NCBI RefSeq assembly: GCF_011075055.1
Contig: NC_058145.1
Span: 13,079,894 to 13,143,893 of the forward strand
Length of the DNA stretch: 64,000 bases
Direction of reading: 5' to 3'
Source of the DNA: Mangifera indica
Taxonomy: Eukaryota; Streptophyta; Magnoliopsida; Sapindales; Anacardiaceae
The notes below the pieces were generated by a model. That model saw only the letters and a list, made by a program, of their open reading frames with translations. It had not been told where the DNA came from and made no database searches. Both the position numbers and the translations under genes were made by a program. Shown piece after piece: positions 42,501-54,120 of the stretch (its first letter is position 1; each line of letters begins with the position of its first letter).

Positions 42501-45500
42501 TAGAAAATGCTGCATCAGACGTGTCCAAATTATTTTCCATAATATGTCCGTATGTTTGGAAATCAAGTATAGTTCTGATCTTAAGTGATCATCTACAAAG
42601 CTAATGCTAGACTGTCCTTGATCATGGTTGCTCTTCAGAGCAAAAGGATAAAATCGAGGAACAAAACAGAGTACTTATTCAAAAATTCCAGTACCAATTG
42701 ACGAAGCAGCTTGAAATCCTGCACAAGACTGTGGCTACATCTCTGACTCAACAAGAGCGGCAACTGAAAGACATCGAAGAAGACATGCAGTTATTTGTAT
42801 CAACCAAGGCTGAGGTAAGATCTAAAATATACCTCTATTTACATTTTCAGACATAATATTCAGTCTAAGCAAGATTATTTTTTGATGTGTTCAAGGCTAT
42901 TCAAGAACTTCAAGGAAGGTTAGGAAAATTAAAGGCTATCTGTGGTTCTGGTATCAAAGCTTTGGATGATATGGCTGGAGAACTTGATGAGAATTCTCAG
43001 TCGACTTTCAGTGATTTAAATTCTGAAGTTTCTAATCATGCACGTGCATTAGACGATGTTAGTAACACTTAAACTAATAGTTTTAAGAGACACGTTGTAA
43101 CACCCCAGGTCCAATAACCCGGTCCACTGTTAAGATATTGTCCACTTTGGACACACAGTCCATCATGGGTTTGCTTCTGGGCTTTGCAACCCAAAACGCG
43201 TCTTAACAGTTAAGGAGCTCACAGGCTATTTAACCAATCCAATTCTCCCACCACTAACCAATGTGGGATCCATAGACAGAGTACACACAGACCTAGCATC
43301 TCTCCCGTGCTTTGTCGATGTGGGATTCGCCTAGGGGTATTACATACACCCCCTCTTACGGGACTCAGCGTCATCGCTGAGGTTTGCCCCACTATCGTTC
43401 AAGAGGACGCGCAGAGTTGCTCTGATACCATTTGTAACACCCCAGGTCCAATAGCCCGGTCCACTGTTAAGATATTGTTTACTTTGGACACACAGTCCAT
43501 CATGGGTTTGCTTCTGGGCTTTGCAACCCAAAACGCGTCTTAACAGATAAGGAGCTCACAGACTATTTAACCAATCCAATTCTCCCACCACTGACCAATG
43601 TGGGATCCATAGACAGAGCACACACAGACCTAACATCTCTCCCGTGCTTTGTCGATGTGGGATTTGCCTAGGGGTATCACACACGTTCCCTTTTTCTGTA
43701 TGTGGTTGCATCTAACGTTAAATTCGATGGATCAGCTATTCAGGGGAATCGCTTCAGAAGCTGATGCTTTACTGAATGATCTTCAAAGTGGTCTTCACAA
43801 TCAAAAGGAGAAGCTAACTGCAGTTGCGCAGCAACAATGTGAGGTCAGTAGTTCTTTTATGTTTCAACTGACTATTCCTCGATGGGTGTTTTAATAATTA
43901 TCTCCTTTTATCTGAATGTATTTGCATTTGATTCTTAATACAGGCTCATTCTAGAGCCGTGGAAAATGCAAGATCAGTTTCTAAAATAACAGTAAACTTT
44001 TCAAGACCCTAGACATGCATGCCTCCAGTCTAACTCAAATTGTGGAAGAAGCACAAACAGTCAATGATCAGAAGCTATCTGAATTTGAAGAGAAGTTTGA
44101 GGTGGTTATGATGCTTGATTTGAACTGCATGGATCTTCATCAGGGTCTTAAATTATTAAATTAAAATGCTTTCTTATTAACACTTGTAGGAATGTGCGGC
44201 CGATGAAGAAAGACAATTATTGGAAAAAGTTGCACAGCTGCTTGCAAGTTCAAATGCTAGGAAGAAACAGCTGGTATCTGTTACTTTTTTGTGCTCAACA
44301 GCTGTATCAGCTCTAACCTCGTTCTTGATCTGTATGTTGCCTTTCAGGTTGTATGTCGATTAAAGAACTTTTCCTATTTGTTCCTAGGTTCAAATGGCAG
44401 TGCATGATCTCCAGGAGAGCACATCTAGCAGAACCAACCGACTACAGAAAGAAATGTCAACCATGCAAGATTCCACTTGCTCCGTTAAAGCAGAGTGGAA
44501 ACTGCATATGGAAAAAACAGAATCCCACTATCTTGAGGATATGTCTGCTGTAGAAAGTGGAAAGAGAGATCTGGAAGGGGTTCTTCAAAACTGGTATGGA
44601 CTGGTAAAATTATAATATTGTGCAATATTAACAACAGATCTACTGCTTAAATAATTTTTGGTTTTTGTTTACTGAACTTTAAACAAACTTTTTCAGTTTG
44701 AAGAAGGTTTCAATGGGTGCACAACAGTGGCAAATGATCAAGAATCCTTGCACAATCTGGAAAAGGGCAATGTTGCTTCTGTGGATTCCATTGTTAGGTA
44801 TGGTACTTCCATGAAATCTGGTTTCTTATCGAAGAAAAACAATTTTCAATTCACAATCTTTGAGACATTTTTTGTTTGTTTGTCTTTTACTTTGTTCTTT
44901 TCACAACCAGAGGAGCAATGGAAGCCAATCAGAATCTACGTGGTCAGTTCTCTTCTGCTGTGTCAACTGCGCTTGACGATGTGAATCTCGCAAACAACAA
45001 TCTCCTTACATCCATTGACTGTCAGTATTTATTTGCATATTCTTGGATTTCAAGGGTGTTGGTTGGTTATATCATAAGCTTTTTATAAACTAATAAAATT
45101 CTTACAGATTCATTACAACTTGACCAAGACACAAGTACAAATCTCAATTCCATGATATTACCATGTTGCGAGGATTTGAGAGAACTGAAGGGTGGTCACT
45201 ACCACAAGATTGTAAAAATTACAGAAAATGCAGGAAAATGTCTTTTGGATGAGTACACGGTAAGATTGCGAATTGTGCTTTTACATTTTTTAATTTATGA
45301 AAATTGCAGTTGAATAGCTTAACTCAGTATCATAACTAAATTTAGTTTCCTTAAATGATTTTCATGTCTCCAAAAATATTTGTGCAAGAGAGAGCTAGAA
45401 TAGAGCAACTTTATGTGGTAGAAAGGAAAGAAAGATTGCATAGCGAACTAGCAATTATATTGCCGGAGAGACACCAACACGCATACACTCTAAAACCAGA

Positions 45501-45775
45501 TTACTTGTGTGCTGGTTAACCTCTTACATCTAACAATTCTTCTTTTACAGGTGGATGAATCATCTTGTTCAACACCTAAGAAGAGGTCATTCAATCTTTC
45601 AAGCACAGAATCAATCGAGGAACTCGGAACTCCTGCATTTGAGGAATTGTTAAAGTCATTCTGGGATGCAAAATCTACAAAGCAAGCGAATGGGGATGTA
45701 AAACGCGCAGGGCTAGCATATGAGGCATTACAGTCGTTAGGGGACTCCAGAGTTCCTCTCACTGCTATTAACTGA
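39512..45775 (+). pseudogene. Kinesin-5 (KIN-5) motor gene, decayed but with introns kept
   Basis: Twenty-two exon blocks can be followed in order from MDSSQIQQRRGGLVSLSPS to the tail DSRVPLTAIN, matching plant kinesin-5 (the tetrameric mitotic spindle motor; KIN-5D type) over its whole length. The P-loop GQTGTGKT, the switch-type NKQSSRSHS and VDLAGSEN are readable. The gene is broken: the first beta strand of the motor (VQVLVRCRP region) is missing at the end of exon 1 (39660); an extra base gives an in-frame TGA at 40038-40040; an extra A in the run 40477-40482, a missing T at 43998-44001 and a missing A at 44732-44734 each shift the frame; the junction of exons 12 and 13 would read TAG; the conserved LYNEEISDL is LCNGEISDL. 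A TRIM sits in intron 14. Introns show it is not a processed copy. Homopolymer sequencing errors could explain some but not all changes. Confidence 0.85.
43096..43681 (-). mobile_element. TRIM retroelement in intron 14 of the kinesin-5 locus
   Basis: Two 249-base direct repeats (43096-43344 and 43433-43681) both start TGTAACACCCC and end in CA; they differ at about 10 positions. The interior is only 88 bases. On the minus strand the interior opens two bases after the LTR with a perfect TGGTATCAGAGC primer site (43419-43430) and ends with a purine tract AAGAGGGGGTG before the second LTR. A 5-bp duplication CACGT flanks the unit (43091-43095 and 43682-43686). The element therefore points to the minus strand, against the host gene. 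It has no coding capacity. Confidence 0.92.
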
Positions 45776-46925
45776 AGTGAATGGGGAACACAGAGAAAGA
45801 CAGCTGAATATAGTGGTAAGATTCTGTACAGAATATATCAACTCTCTGGCCAAGCTTATTCATTAATTATTTGTTTAAAGAATTTAATTAGGGGTTTAGA
45901 AAATGATTAGTACTATATATATACATTTTTTAGTACTCAAATAATATGTCATCATGTGATTGAATATTTTTTTATATTTAATTTAAAATTATCTAATCAT
46001 ATAATAACGCATCTGTATATCTATTTGTGTATACATAATTTTATTGTTTAAGTGTTTTTTTTTTCTCTTTTAAGTTGCCGCCTATAGCCAAAATTCTGAA
46101 TTCGTCAATATTAACAAATTTGAAGAAATAAATTTCTTTGGACAAGAGAATCCTTGGGTGGCTTGTCATTGATGTGTGGCAATGGGCGGAGATCAACTGC
46201 GACACATGAAGTACTGCATTCAAATAGGGGAAATGTCCAGTTGCAAAGATCTTTGTGATGCATTTTTACATGACATCCACTCCATTACTGAGCCCGAGCT
46301 TGACAAATTTACTGAATTGATACAATCAAAGACAGAAAGGAAATCATATTGACCTGGTTGATGTCTGAAAGTTTGGCACACATTCATTGTCGCAGTCAAG
46401 TTTCTATTTTGAGCATAATATTACATATATAACAAATTATACGAATTTATTAATACTACTTGATGTGATAACACCTACTTGAATAATTTTTAAGATAGAT
46501 AAAAATAAATATTTATATTATAAAATCATAATCTGTCACCTCAAATTGTATGAATAAGTTTATATAATTTATTTATACATTTAATATTATTTCTATTTTA
46601 ATATACCCTTGACATGCTTTAAGGGGGTTAAACCCCGTATATTTTATTGCCCATATATTACAGGAACATTTTAGGTGAAGTAGCTATAAAATTAACTACC
46701 AAACCCAAAGTTATAATAATAATAATAACAATAAAAAAAAGCCAGAATACAACCTGCAGGTTGGATAACCAAAAGTAATGAAGGAAAAAATAAGAGCACC
46801 AAACCCCAGCAGGTTGGATAGACAACCTGCGTTACTTTAAACAATACAAATTAACATCATTAATCTAGCATGTGAAGCACGTAAAGACATCAAAAAGCCA
46901 TAATACAGAGAAGAAGAACATACCT
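45776..46925. other. Spacer with MITE and a short open frame
   Basis: A palindromic AT-rich MITE spans about 45908-46050. A plus-strand frame at 46182-46352 (56 residues, starting MGGDQLRHMKYC, acidic C-terminal part) has protein-like composition but no recognised family; it may be a relic exon. The rest is AT-rich, with a (TAA)n-like run near 46713. Confidence 0.4.
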
Positions 46926-47340
46926 TCAACTTTCATCCCTATAAGTAGGCAGATAGACATACACTGCAGATTGCAAATTAGGATTACGAATGTGAGTCCA
47001 ACCTACCATCCGCAAGCCAATGCCACCACCTATTGGGCTTCCAAGTGCAATGTATAATATAAACATCACACTTCCGAAGTCGCAATCATCATAACTTCCG
47101 TTTAAAGCCAGGAATTCTCAATCAACAAAGTATTGTAATGGCATGCACAACAGCAAGTGACTCTAACAAATTAAAATTCTATCATTCAGGACTTGACACA
47201 CAGACAGAGATGAATGCCTTGAATTATCTCAACCTGTAGCAGACTAGCATATCCAAGCAGGATATCCCAAAGACTGCAAAAAGGATGAGGCCAAAAGCTA
47301 CAAAAGAAAATGTTGGCAGATTGTCTAGTCTAGTCCATAG
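46926..47340 (-). CDS. Unrecognised small membrane protein, last two exons
   Basis: Two minus-strand exons join cleanly in phase 2: 47340-47234 and 47094-46926. The first encodes LWTRLDNLPTFSFVAFGLIL followed by a continuing hydrophobic helix; the second encodes a second hydrophobic span (VMFILYIALGSPIGGGIGLR) and ends in AVYVYLPTYRDES and a stop. Donor (CTACAG/GTTGAG) and acceptor (CGGAAG/T) are plausible, and without this join the first exon runs into a stop. The 5' exons are not identified; the first exon here begins at an AG in phase 0. Two membrane helices and a polar C-terminus suggest a small integral membrane protein. I do not recognise the family and give no function. Confidence 0.5.
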
Positions 47341-48638
47341 CTTTGGAACAAAATAAATATTATTGAAACAAAATACAACTTAATAGCCTTCTCTTTTCTC
47401 TCTTAGACAAAAATTAGGACCCAGCATTAACATATTATAAAGTTTATAACTAGTTAAAAGGGTAAAATGATCTAAGAAGCCTAACAGAATATATACATAA
47501 GTACTCCCTCACACCAACATGTTTTGACAACAAAAACACAATATGGGTTCTCATCTAGGCCATATCAAAGGAAGGCATGAATTCACCAAACTTTGGCTGC
47601 TCAATGGAAAAATTGAACTATTTTTATCAAATTTTTAGAATATTTAGTAACAAAAAATATTATTTTATGGGATGCAGAATTATATTATCCACCTGCACTG
47701 AACATATTCTTGGCCTCAACAAATTGACTAGCTATTCTACATTCGCATTGGAATCAAATATACATGTGACCTTCAATCCATAAAACACAGCATCAACTGG
47801 ATGTTGCCTTCATATTGGTGAGCCATTAAGCCTGCAAATAATCATTTTTTTGCTTTGTTAGAAAACCCCCAAGAAGTATGGAAACAACAATAAATATTAA
47901 GCCCATAGCATTCCCTCACAACTAAATGAATAAACAAATATAAATAAATAAAACAAAACAAAACATAATCCTTCTAATCACATGAAAGGCTACAAACTTT
48001 AGATTCTAAATTATCCAATTCTAGTTTCACCATTTAAAACACGTAATCCATGAACAACATGCTCCAAATAATTTATCTATAATTGACCAAAGAGGCAACA
48101 AAAAGGATTGATGCCAATCTTCAAACTGGGCTATCTTTTCCCTAAAATGTCCTTGAGCAACTAAATACTCCTCCGTAGTGCCATTAATGACTTCCACAAT
48201 CTTTGAAAAATACATATTTCTTTTCTAGAAAGAATCATTATCTTGGGCAACGATACAAGCCTCATCAGGTGCTTTATCTTGCTGGAACATTTACATGACA
48301 ACATGAACCTACAAATGCTTCTAGTAATTTGCTATGGAAGACCTCTCCGAACATCCAGTGGTTGTTACCTTGGCATAATCAACAAGTAGCTAACATAGTT
48401 TCAACATAACTTATTAGAGCCAAGAAAAAACTTGGGACAGAATGAGTTCACTCAAATGTCCAGATTATACGTTTATTTCATACTATATGCACCAAAACCA
48501 CAACCAAATAATAAGATCGATTATGAAAATTAATTAAACAAAATGTACAGACCATCTACAACTCATTTAAGTTATAAATAGATACACAAGCAACAAAACG
48601 AAAGGGATGATGAAAATGGAAACTACCTGAAAATTCCA
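47341..48638. other. Spacer, possible upstream exons of the membrane protein
   Basis: Holds the 3' UTR of the NFRKB-like gene and probably the unlocated 5' part of the small membrane protein gene. A minus-strand frame at 48027-48215 looks mildly protein-like (QGHFREKIAQFEDWHQSF) but has no usable splice sites that I could confirm. Confidence 0.35.
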
Positions 48639-51600
48639 TCACAATAAGCTTGCACTTAAGAGTCCTACTGGCCTTTCTCTTCCAAATGTTTCATCATCAA
48701 AATCTTCATTTGTTGAATTTTCTTGACATAGCAACTTGTTCTCTTGCACGGGATTGCAGTTAAGAGCCTCCCAATCCATTGGATGCCTGTGGTGCGCATT
48801 ACCTTGCTCTGACCCATGATTGTTATCAACATTGTCCCCTGCATTTGGTCTGCCATCACCACTCACTGGTTTCTTATCATCATTGATAGATTGTGGCTCA
48901 ACATTGAGATCAGAGCCCAAATCATATCCAGCCTGATCATCAGTTCCATGAAAAGCCACAGTTACTGCTGCTTGTTCAGATTGCTCAGCAGGATCTTTTT
49001 TCTGCCTTTTCCATTTCTTTGTAGATGAAGTTCCATCATCCTCAAAATCTTCTTCTTCTCTGTCTCTATGTAAATAAACCCACAATTTCCGCTCAGAATC
49101 GAACTGCACACAAGGATCACGTTCGTAATGCAAACGGTCCAGTGCTCCACTAACAATTTGGTTAACTTGTGCATCAGACACATCTTCAACAATATATTGA
49201 GAATCTCTTATTAAAGTACAAACATCTGCCCTGGTGCCAATACTACTAGGCAGTCTGGCAGCTGCATCTCTCACAAGACACAGAATTGTAACATGAGGCG
49301 GTCGATCACGCTTCAACATAAAATGGTCTCGGGCTTTCGAAGTTGGCTTACCACCACACCTTCTCAAAGGAGCAACAATGGATTTTTTTCCATCAGCAGC
49401 TGTATAAGAGAAAGCCCTATCAGGAATGGAATATCTAAGTACTTCCTCCCGACGAAAATAAGCTCTCACTTCTTCAGTACTTGGGCTAATAGTGTTAAGG
49501 CTCTTCTGAGCTCTTAGGTCTCTGAACCGATCTTTCTCATCCTGGTTGAACTGCATCAGTGACGCAGGAGGAGCAGGAAGACTTCCTATCTGCTGAAGTG
49601 TTTCCTGACCACTCTTCAGCCAATTTGCAAATGAATCAACCAACTTGACAAGCATCTTGTGAGGAAGTCCCCAAGCTTCAGGTGAAGTCACAACCTCATT
49701 CGTCTCTTCATCAGTTGAGATATGAGACACTGGGCCCACCCAGGACCAACTTTTCATAGATTTTTCATAGGTCACAAGCATCTTCCAACCTTTTGCCCCC
49801 AAAGGGGCTGTTTTCGACGAAAATATCTTAAGAACTCCTCTGATCAAATCCTGAAGTGGCTCTTGTGTCTCAAGAATACAAGGATCTCCAGGATTTGATC
49901 TCACACGGTTAACAATGTCCTGAACAGTAAGAGAAGGCACCTTTCCTTGCCCGAGACAGTCTAAGTTATTGACATCAGCATTCTCGTTAGAAACAACACC
50001 ATTAACTTCACCTTCATGCTTTTGATTCAGCTCCTCTCTAGGTTTGCCAACTTCTAATGAATCTTCTGTAAGTGGAGTAACCATTGCCACGCGAACTGCT
50101 GAAAGAAGATGCATAATGGAGAAAGAGAAGCCAGTATGAACTGTAGGTGTAATCAAAGTAAAAGGCTTTTTTTGTGGTTTTGTTTCCAGTTCATCATCCA
50201 CAACTCCTGCTTCTGTAACAGGCGGCTCCAAAGTTTCCATATCTGGAGTGCCAGAATCAGCTTCCAGTTTCCTTTTTCCCTTCTTCTTCTTCAAGAAAGT
50301 GGAATCAGCAATTTGCTGCTGATCTCTTCCATCCACAGCCACCACATCCCCTCTCAGTTTTCTTTTCTTCGTCAGCAAGTTGCACTCTACTAATGAAGCC
50401 TCAGATTTTTCCCTACCTTTCTTCCCCATTCTGCCTTGTTTGCCACCATTAACTAATACTCGTGTTTCAAATGAATCATCATCATCATCAACAAAATATT
50501 CATGGGCAAGTTCTTCTTTCTGCTTTCTCTCAGCAGGAAAGGCCTTCAGTGATTCCTCAAGTAATTGGCCATTTTTTCCAGATTTGTAGATAGGCTTCCT
50601 GTCATTATCATCTTTAAATTTGCCCAGGCCTGACAGAGAGCTATCTTCCAAAACTCTTGCAGTAGAATTACGGAAGGGACTGTTATCACGTATCTTACCC
50701 TTCTGTTTCGTTTTCAAAGAGTAGTTCTCCATTCCTCGTATTTGTGCATGCTCACTAAAGCCACCCATCATCTTGAAGGAAGTGATTCCATCAATCACCC
50801 GTGTATTCTCTAGTTTATCTTTCTTTATAAATTTGGACTTCTTAGCATCTAGACCAGGCTTCAGTGAAGAAAATCGAAAGCCTTCAGCAACACCACCAGG
50901 GTAGGCTAACTTGCTCCGTATTAAAGGATCGCTGTCATCATCCTCATCATCATCATCAAATTGCTCAGATGAGTCTGATTCTGTTTCTTTATTTTTTACA
51001 TGCTTTCTGTTACCTCTCAATGTTGCCATATCCCGCCCTTTGTTCTGTACATAATTCCCACTTATTTTCTCCTGTGATGGCTTCACTCTGAACTCAGAAT
51101 ATAAGAATCTGTCACTCATCTGTGGTGAAGAAGCTTTGTATGCTCTAAAATTGATATCAGGAGACTCTTTCCCACTCTTCCATTTTTTGTTTCTACTACG
51201 CCAATCATCAGATTTAAAAGGCAAATCATTGGAGAATGCCTCTCCTTGAGTTCTGTTATACCATGGTTCTGAACAATCTAATAATTCAGCTCGACTTCCT
51301 TTGAGTGGTAGCTGTGGTCGGTTTTTCAGAGACTTCATGAAGTCTCCAACTGTTTGCTTAGAATTTTCAGGATACTTAGCCTTCTTGGAAAAATCACGAG
51401 ATGTTTTCATATTGAAAGGCTTTGATGCATACACTTTCGCCTCTGACAACTGAATTACATTCTTGTTTTTACCATGGGCCAGTAAATCATGCCTCGATGA
51501 CATAGACAAACCCATGAAACCATCACTGCCTGATTCTTCACCTCTCCAAAAGTCGGGCTTCTTTCCCATTTTTAAAGCACCCGATTGTTCCATTATGCTA

Positions 51601-52709
51601 CCCCGTGCAGCATTTCGATCTCTTTGAATACCCATTCCAAACAATGGATCTTCAACATCATCATCATCATCATCATCATCAACACTGAACTGATCCCTTC
51701 TCCGTAGAGAAACTCCTGACTCATACCCTGCTCCTTTATTAGGTCGAGGAGGCGCTACTCCTGAACCATAAGGCCCAGAATTCAAATCCATAAAGCGGCC
51801 CCCAGAATGCAGTTTTGACCCAGCCATCTTCAAAGTACCTTTTGCATTCTGCTTCTCATATTTTACTGGTTCCAAACTCATAAGCTGTCCTTGAGGAAAA
51901 TCCAAATTTGAACCCATCACATATGGATATAGATGTCGCATTTTGTGAGCAGATTTTCTGTCCTTAAGTCTTTTGCTCCAGAACCCATCCCCTAATTCCT
52001 CTTGTCCTGATGAATCACTATCCAAATCCTCCATCTTCTCATACATCAAGCTCTTTTGACTCTCCATAATATTCAAAACCCTAAGCTTCTCCTCAATACT
52101 ATACCCCCTACAATTACTCCAAGCATTCCTCATCTGACAATAATTGCTAACCATAGTATTCTGATGTTTCCTCAAATGATGATAATGTTGCCGCTTCTGA
52201 AAGAAATTCATTCCCTCCCAATAAAGCGCCACCCTAGGCTCACACAAGCCTCCTTTCAACATATCAAACAACTTCTTAATGGGGCTCCCAAAGTGGAAAT
52301 TCTCACCCTCAAAAAGATCCTTCAATGTCCTCATAAAAGTATCTTGATCCATATCAGGTAAATACTTAGCTAAACCAAACTTCTCCTCATCTGTTAACAA
52401 TTCATTCCACACATCAACAGACAATATATCTTCTAAACCCGAAAGATCATACAATTCAAAAGGAACAGTACAAGTTGAGTTCCCAATTTGGCAGAACTCC
52501 GCTCCAGTTTCACCTAATTCAAGCAAGTCAAAGTCATCTGAACCAGCACCTGAATCGGCATCATCATATTCATCATCATCAGACGAATCATGAATGGCTG
52601 AACTTCGTCTTTGAAGCTCGTCCTCATCACTCGACATAGTCCCCCTACTATTTGGGGAAAACTCCGAATCAAAACGAGAGACCTTGAAATTATTCTTCTC
52701 TATCGCCAT
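48639..52709 (-). CDS. NFRKB-like nuclear protein (INO80-complex related)
   Basis: One long exon of 1356 residues. The N-terminus is Ser/Asp-rich and acidic. Residues about 85-190 (ELYDLSGLEDILSVDVWNEL onward, to KRQHYHHLRKHQNTMVSNY) match the DEUBAD-like region of NFRKB, the INO80 chromatin-remodelling subunit that binds the deubiquitinase UCH37 in animals. The middle is long, charged and low-complexity with several acidic runs. Residues about 1145-1216 (LVRDAAARLPSSIGTRADV onward) correspond to the winged-helix-like NFRKB domain, followed by a Lys/Arg-rich nuclear signal. The plant counterpart I recall is At3g45830. A leader intron of about 107 bases is likely (donor at 52889, acceptor at 52783). 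Biochemical role in plants is inferred from the animal protein. Confidence 0.9.
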   Translation of the reverse strand: MAIEKNNFKVSRFDSEFSPNSRGTMSSDEDELQRRSSAIHDSSDDDEYDDADSGAGSDDFDLLELGETGAEFCQIGNSTCTVPFELYDLSGLEDILSVDVWNELLTDEEKFGLAKYLPDMDQDTFMRTLKDLFEGENFHFGSPIKKLFDMLKGGLCEPRVALYWEGMNFFQKRQHYHHLRKHQNTMVSNYCQMRNAWSNCRGYSIEEKLRVLNIMESQKSLMYEKMEDLDSDSSGQEELGDGFWSKRLKDRKSAHKMRHLYPYVMGSNLDFPQGQLMSLEPVKYEKQNAKGTLKMAGSKLHSGGRFMDLNSGPYGSGVAPPRPNKGAGYESGVSLRRRDQFSVDDDDDDDDVEDPLFGMGIQRDRNAARGSIMEQSGALKMGKKPDFWRGEESGSDGFMGLSMSSRHDLLAHGKNKNVIQLSEAKVYASKPFNMKTSRDFSKKAKYPENSKQTVGDFMKSLKNRPQLPLKGSRAELLDCSEPWYNRTQGEAFSNDLPFKSDDWRSRNKKWKSGKESPDINFRAYKASSPQMSDRFLYSEFRVKPSQEKISGNYVQNKGRDMATLRGNRKHVKNKETESDSSEQFDDDDEDDDSDPLIRSKLAYPGGVAEGFRFSSLKPGLDAKKSKFIKKDKLENTRVIDGITSFKMMGGFSEHAQIRGMENYSLKTKQKGKIRDNSPFRNSTARVLEDSSLSGLGKFKDDNDRKPIYKSGKNGQLLEESLKAFPAERKQKEELAHEYFVDDDDDSFETRVLVNGGKQGRMGKKGREKSEASLVECNLLTKKRKLRGDVVAVDGRDQQQIADSTFLKKKKGKRKLEADSGTPDMETLEPPVTEAGVVDDELETKPQKKPFTLITPTVHTGFSFSIMHLLSAVRVAMVTPLTEDSLEVGKPREELNQKHEGEVNGVVSNENADVNNLDCLGQGKVPSLTVQDIVNRVRSNPGDPCILETQEPLQDLIRGVLKIFSSKTAPLGAKGWKMLVTYEKSMKSWSWVGPVSHISTDEETNEVVTSPEAWGLPHKMLVKLVDSFANWLKSGQETLQQIGSLPAPPASLMQFNQDEKDRFRDLRAQKSLNTISPSTEEVRAYFRREEVLRYSIPDRAFSYTAADGKKSIVAPLRRCGGKPTSKARDHFMLKRDRPPHVTILCLVRDAAARLPSSIGTRADVCTLIRDSQYIVEDVSDAQVNQIVSGALDRLHYERDPCVQFDSERKLWVYLHRDREEEDFEDDGTSSTKKWKRQKKDPAEQSEQAAVTVAFHGTDDQAGYDLGSDLNVEPQSINDDKKPVSGDGRPNAGDNVDNNHGSEQGNAHHRHPMDWEALNCNPVQENKLLCQENSTNEDFDDETFGRERPVGLLSASLL

Positions 52710-53595
52710 TAATCACAAATCACAATAAAAAAATCCTAACTTAAAATTCTTCAATCACAGAATTTCAAAATTTTCACCGAAACTGAATCAAACAGAAAAA
52801 AAAAACTCAAAATTTCGAAATTGACAAAGCGAAAAACAATAGAAGCTTGAAACCAAACAAAAAATTTCAGATATTGACCAAAAAAGTACCTCATTCGCGA
52901 GATATTGAGATTGAGTTAGAAATAGAAGATTAACAACGAAATTCGAAACGGCATCTACGCTGCGAAAAGTTGCGAATATTTTCGGGAGCAGGTATTACCA
53001 TAATTTTGGATATATTTGTCCATAGAGAAACCCTAAGAAAGAGGCGGTTTAATAATATAAGGAGATAGCGAGAAGAAAGAGTGAGGTGATGATGAAGAAG
53101 AAGACGATGGTGATTTGGAGAGGTGTGGGCCGTCTGATTAGGAGAGAAGGAGATTGTGGTAAAAAGACCGAAAAGGGCTCAAAGAGAAGGCGTGAGTGCA
53201 GAGGAAGAGAGTGCAAAAGAAGGGTTTGGCGTTTGAGAAAGACGGTGAGCGACTCAATGAGTTCGTCGCCGAGTCGAGTAAGTGACCGTTGTCGAGTCAA
53301 TTTTGTCTGGGTTGTGTGATGTAGAAAGTAACATAACACAGCACAACGCAACACAACAATTTGAAAATTGGTTTTGTTCGTTGTAAAGTGGCATAAGATG
53401 AGATTTAATAATTGTCTCTTAGAATTTTATTTTATGATTATTTAATGATCAAAGATAGGATATGCATTATTACACCATGTAAATATATTTCCAAATTAAA
53501 TCCTAAAACTTACATGAAAAAACTTTTTTTTTTCTTTGAAACTTATAAACAAATAAACATGTGATATATACATATAAAGAATATTATATATTAGG
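52710..53595. other. 5' region of the NFRKB-like gene
   Basis: Contains the leader with the likely 107-base intron and the promoter. Purine-rich plus-strand sequence at 53060-53260 (GAAGAAGAAG-type) gives overlapping open frames on both strands without domains; it is probably the 5' UTR or promoter CT-rich tract of the minus-strand gene. Confidence 0.45.
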
Positions 53596-54120
53596 CTAAA
53601 GGATTTATTCCCATCCAAGGTTTGTTAAATTCTCGAACTGATATTTGTTAAGTATTAAAAATTTAAACTCTTATTCGTAAATTATTAAAATTAATAAAAT
53701 CAGTTAGTTCTAAAGATAAAATCGCTATTTAAACAATAATGTATTAAAAAAATAAAATTTTATCTTATTTTCTCTCTTATTTTAAAAAATTAATAATTTT
53801 TTTATATAATTAAATTTTGAAATGTTACATTCATCTTTGTTAGAGACAAAGACGCCAAAGAAAGAGAAGGGGGAGTTCGATCATTAAAGAGAGAGAAAAC
53901 TAGATAAATAAAAACCTAATAGAGAAAAATATAATATTTAAAAATTTAATCTATAAAAAAATTATTAATTTTTTAAACTAATAAGAAAAATAAGATAACA
54001 TTTGATTATTTTTAATATATTATTAATTAAATAAAAATTTTATCTTTAAAATTAACTAATTTTATTAATTTTAACACCATACACATGAAAGTTAGAGTTT
54101 GGGAATAAGTCTTTTGGCGC
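53596..54120. mobile_element. Third copy of the MULE-like MITE family
   Basis: Left end AAAGGATTTATTCCCATCCA and right end TTTGGGAATAAGTCTTTTGG form the same imperfect inverted pair as in the element at 8974-9443, and the inner arms (AATTATTAAAATTAA-type words) match in order. Target duplication is uncertain because the flanks are AT repeats. Confidence 0.6.

Noticed and set aside
48816..52361. Several plus-strand open frames inside the NFRKB-like gene
   Set aside because: They are antisense shadows of a long, intact, domain-containing minus-strand frame.
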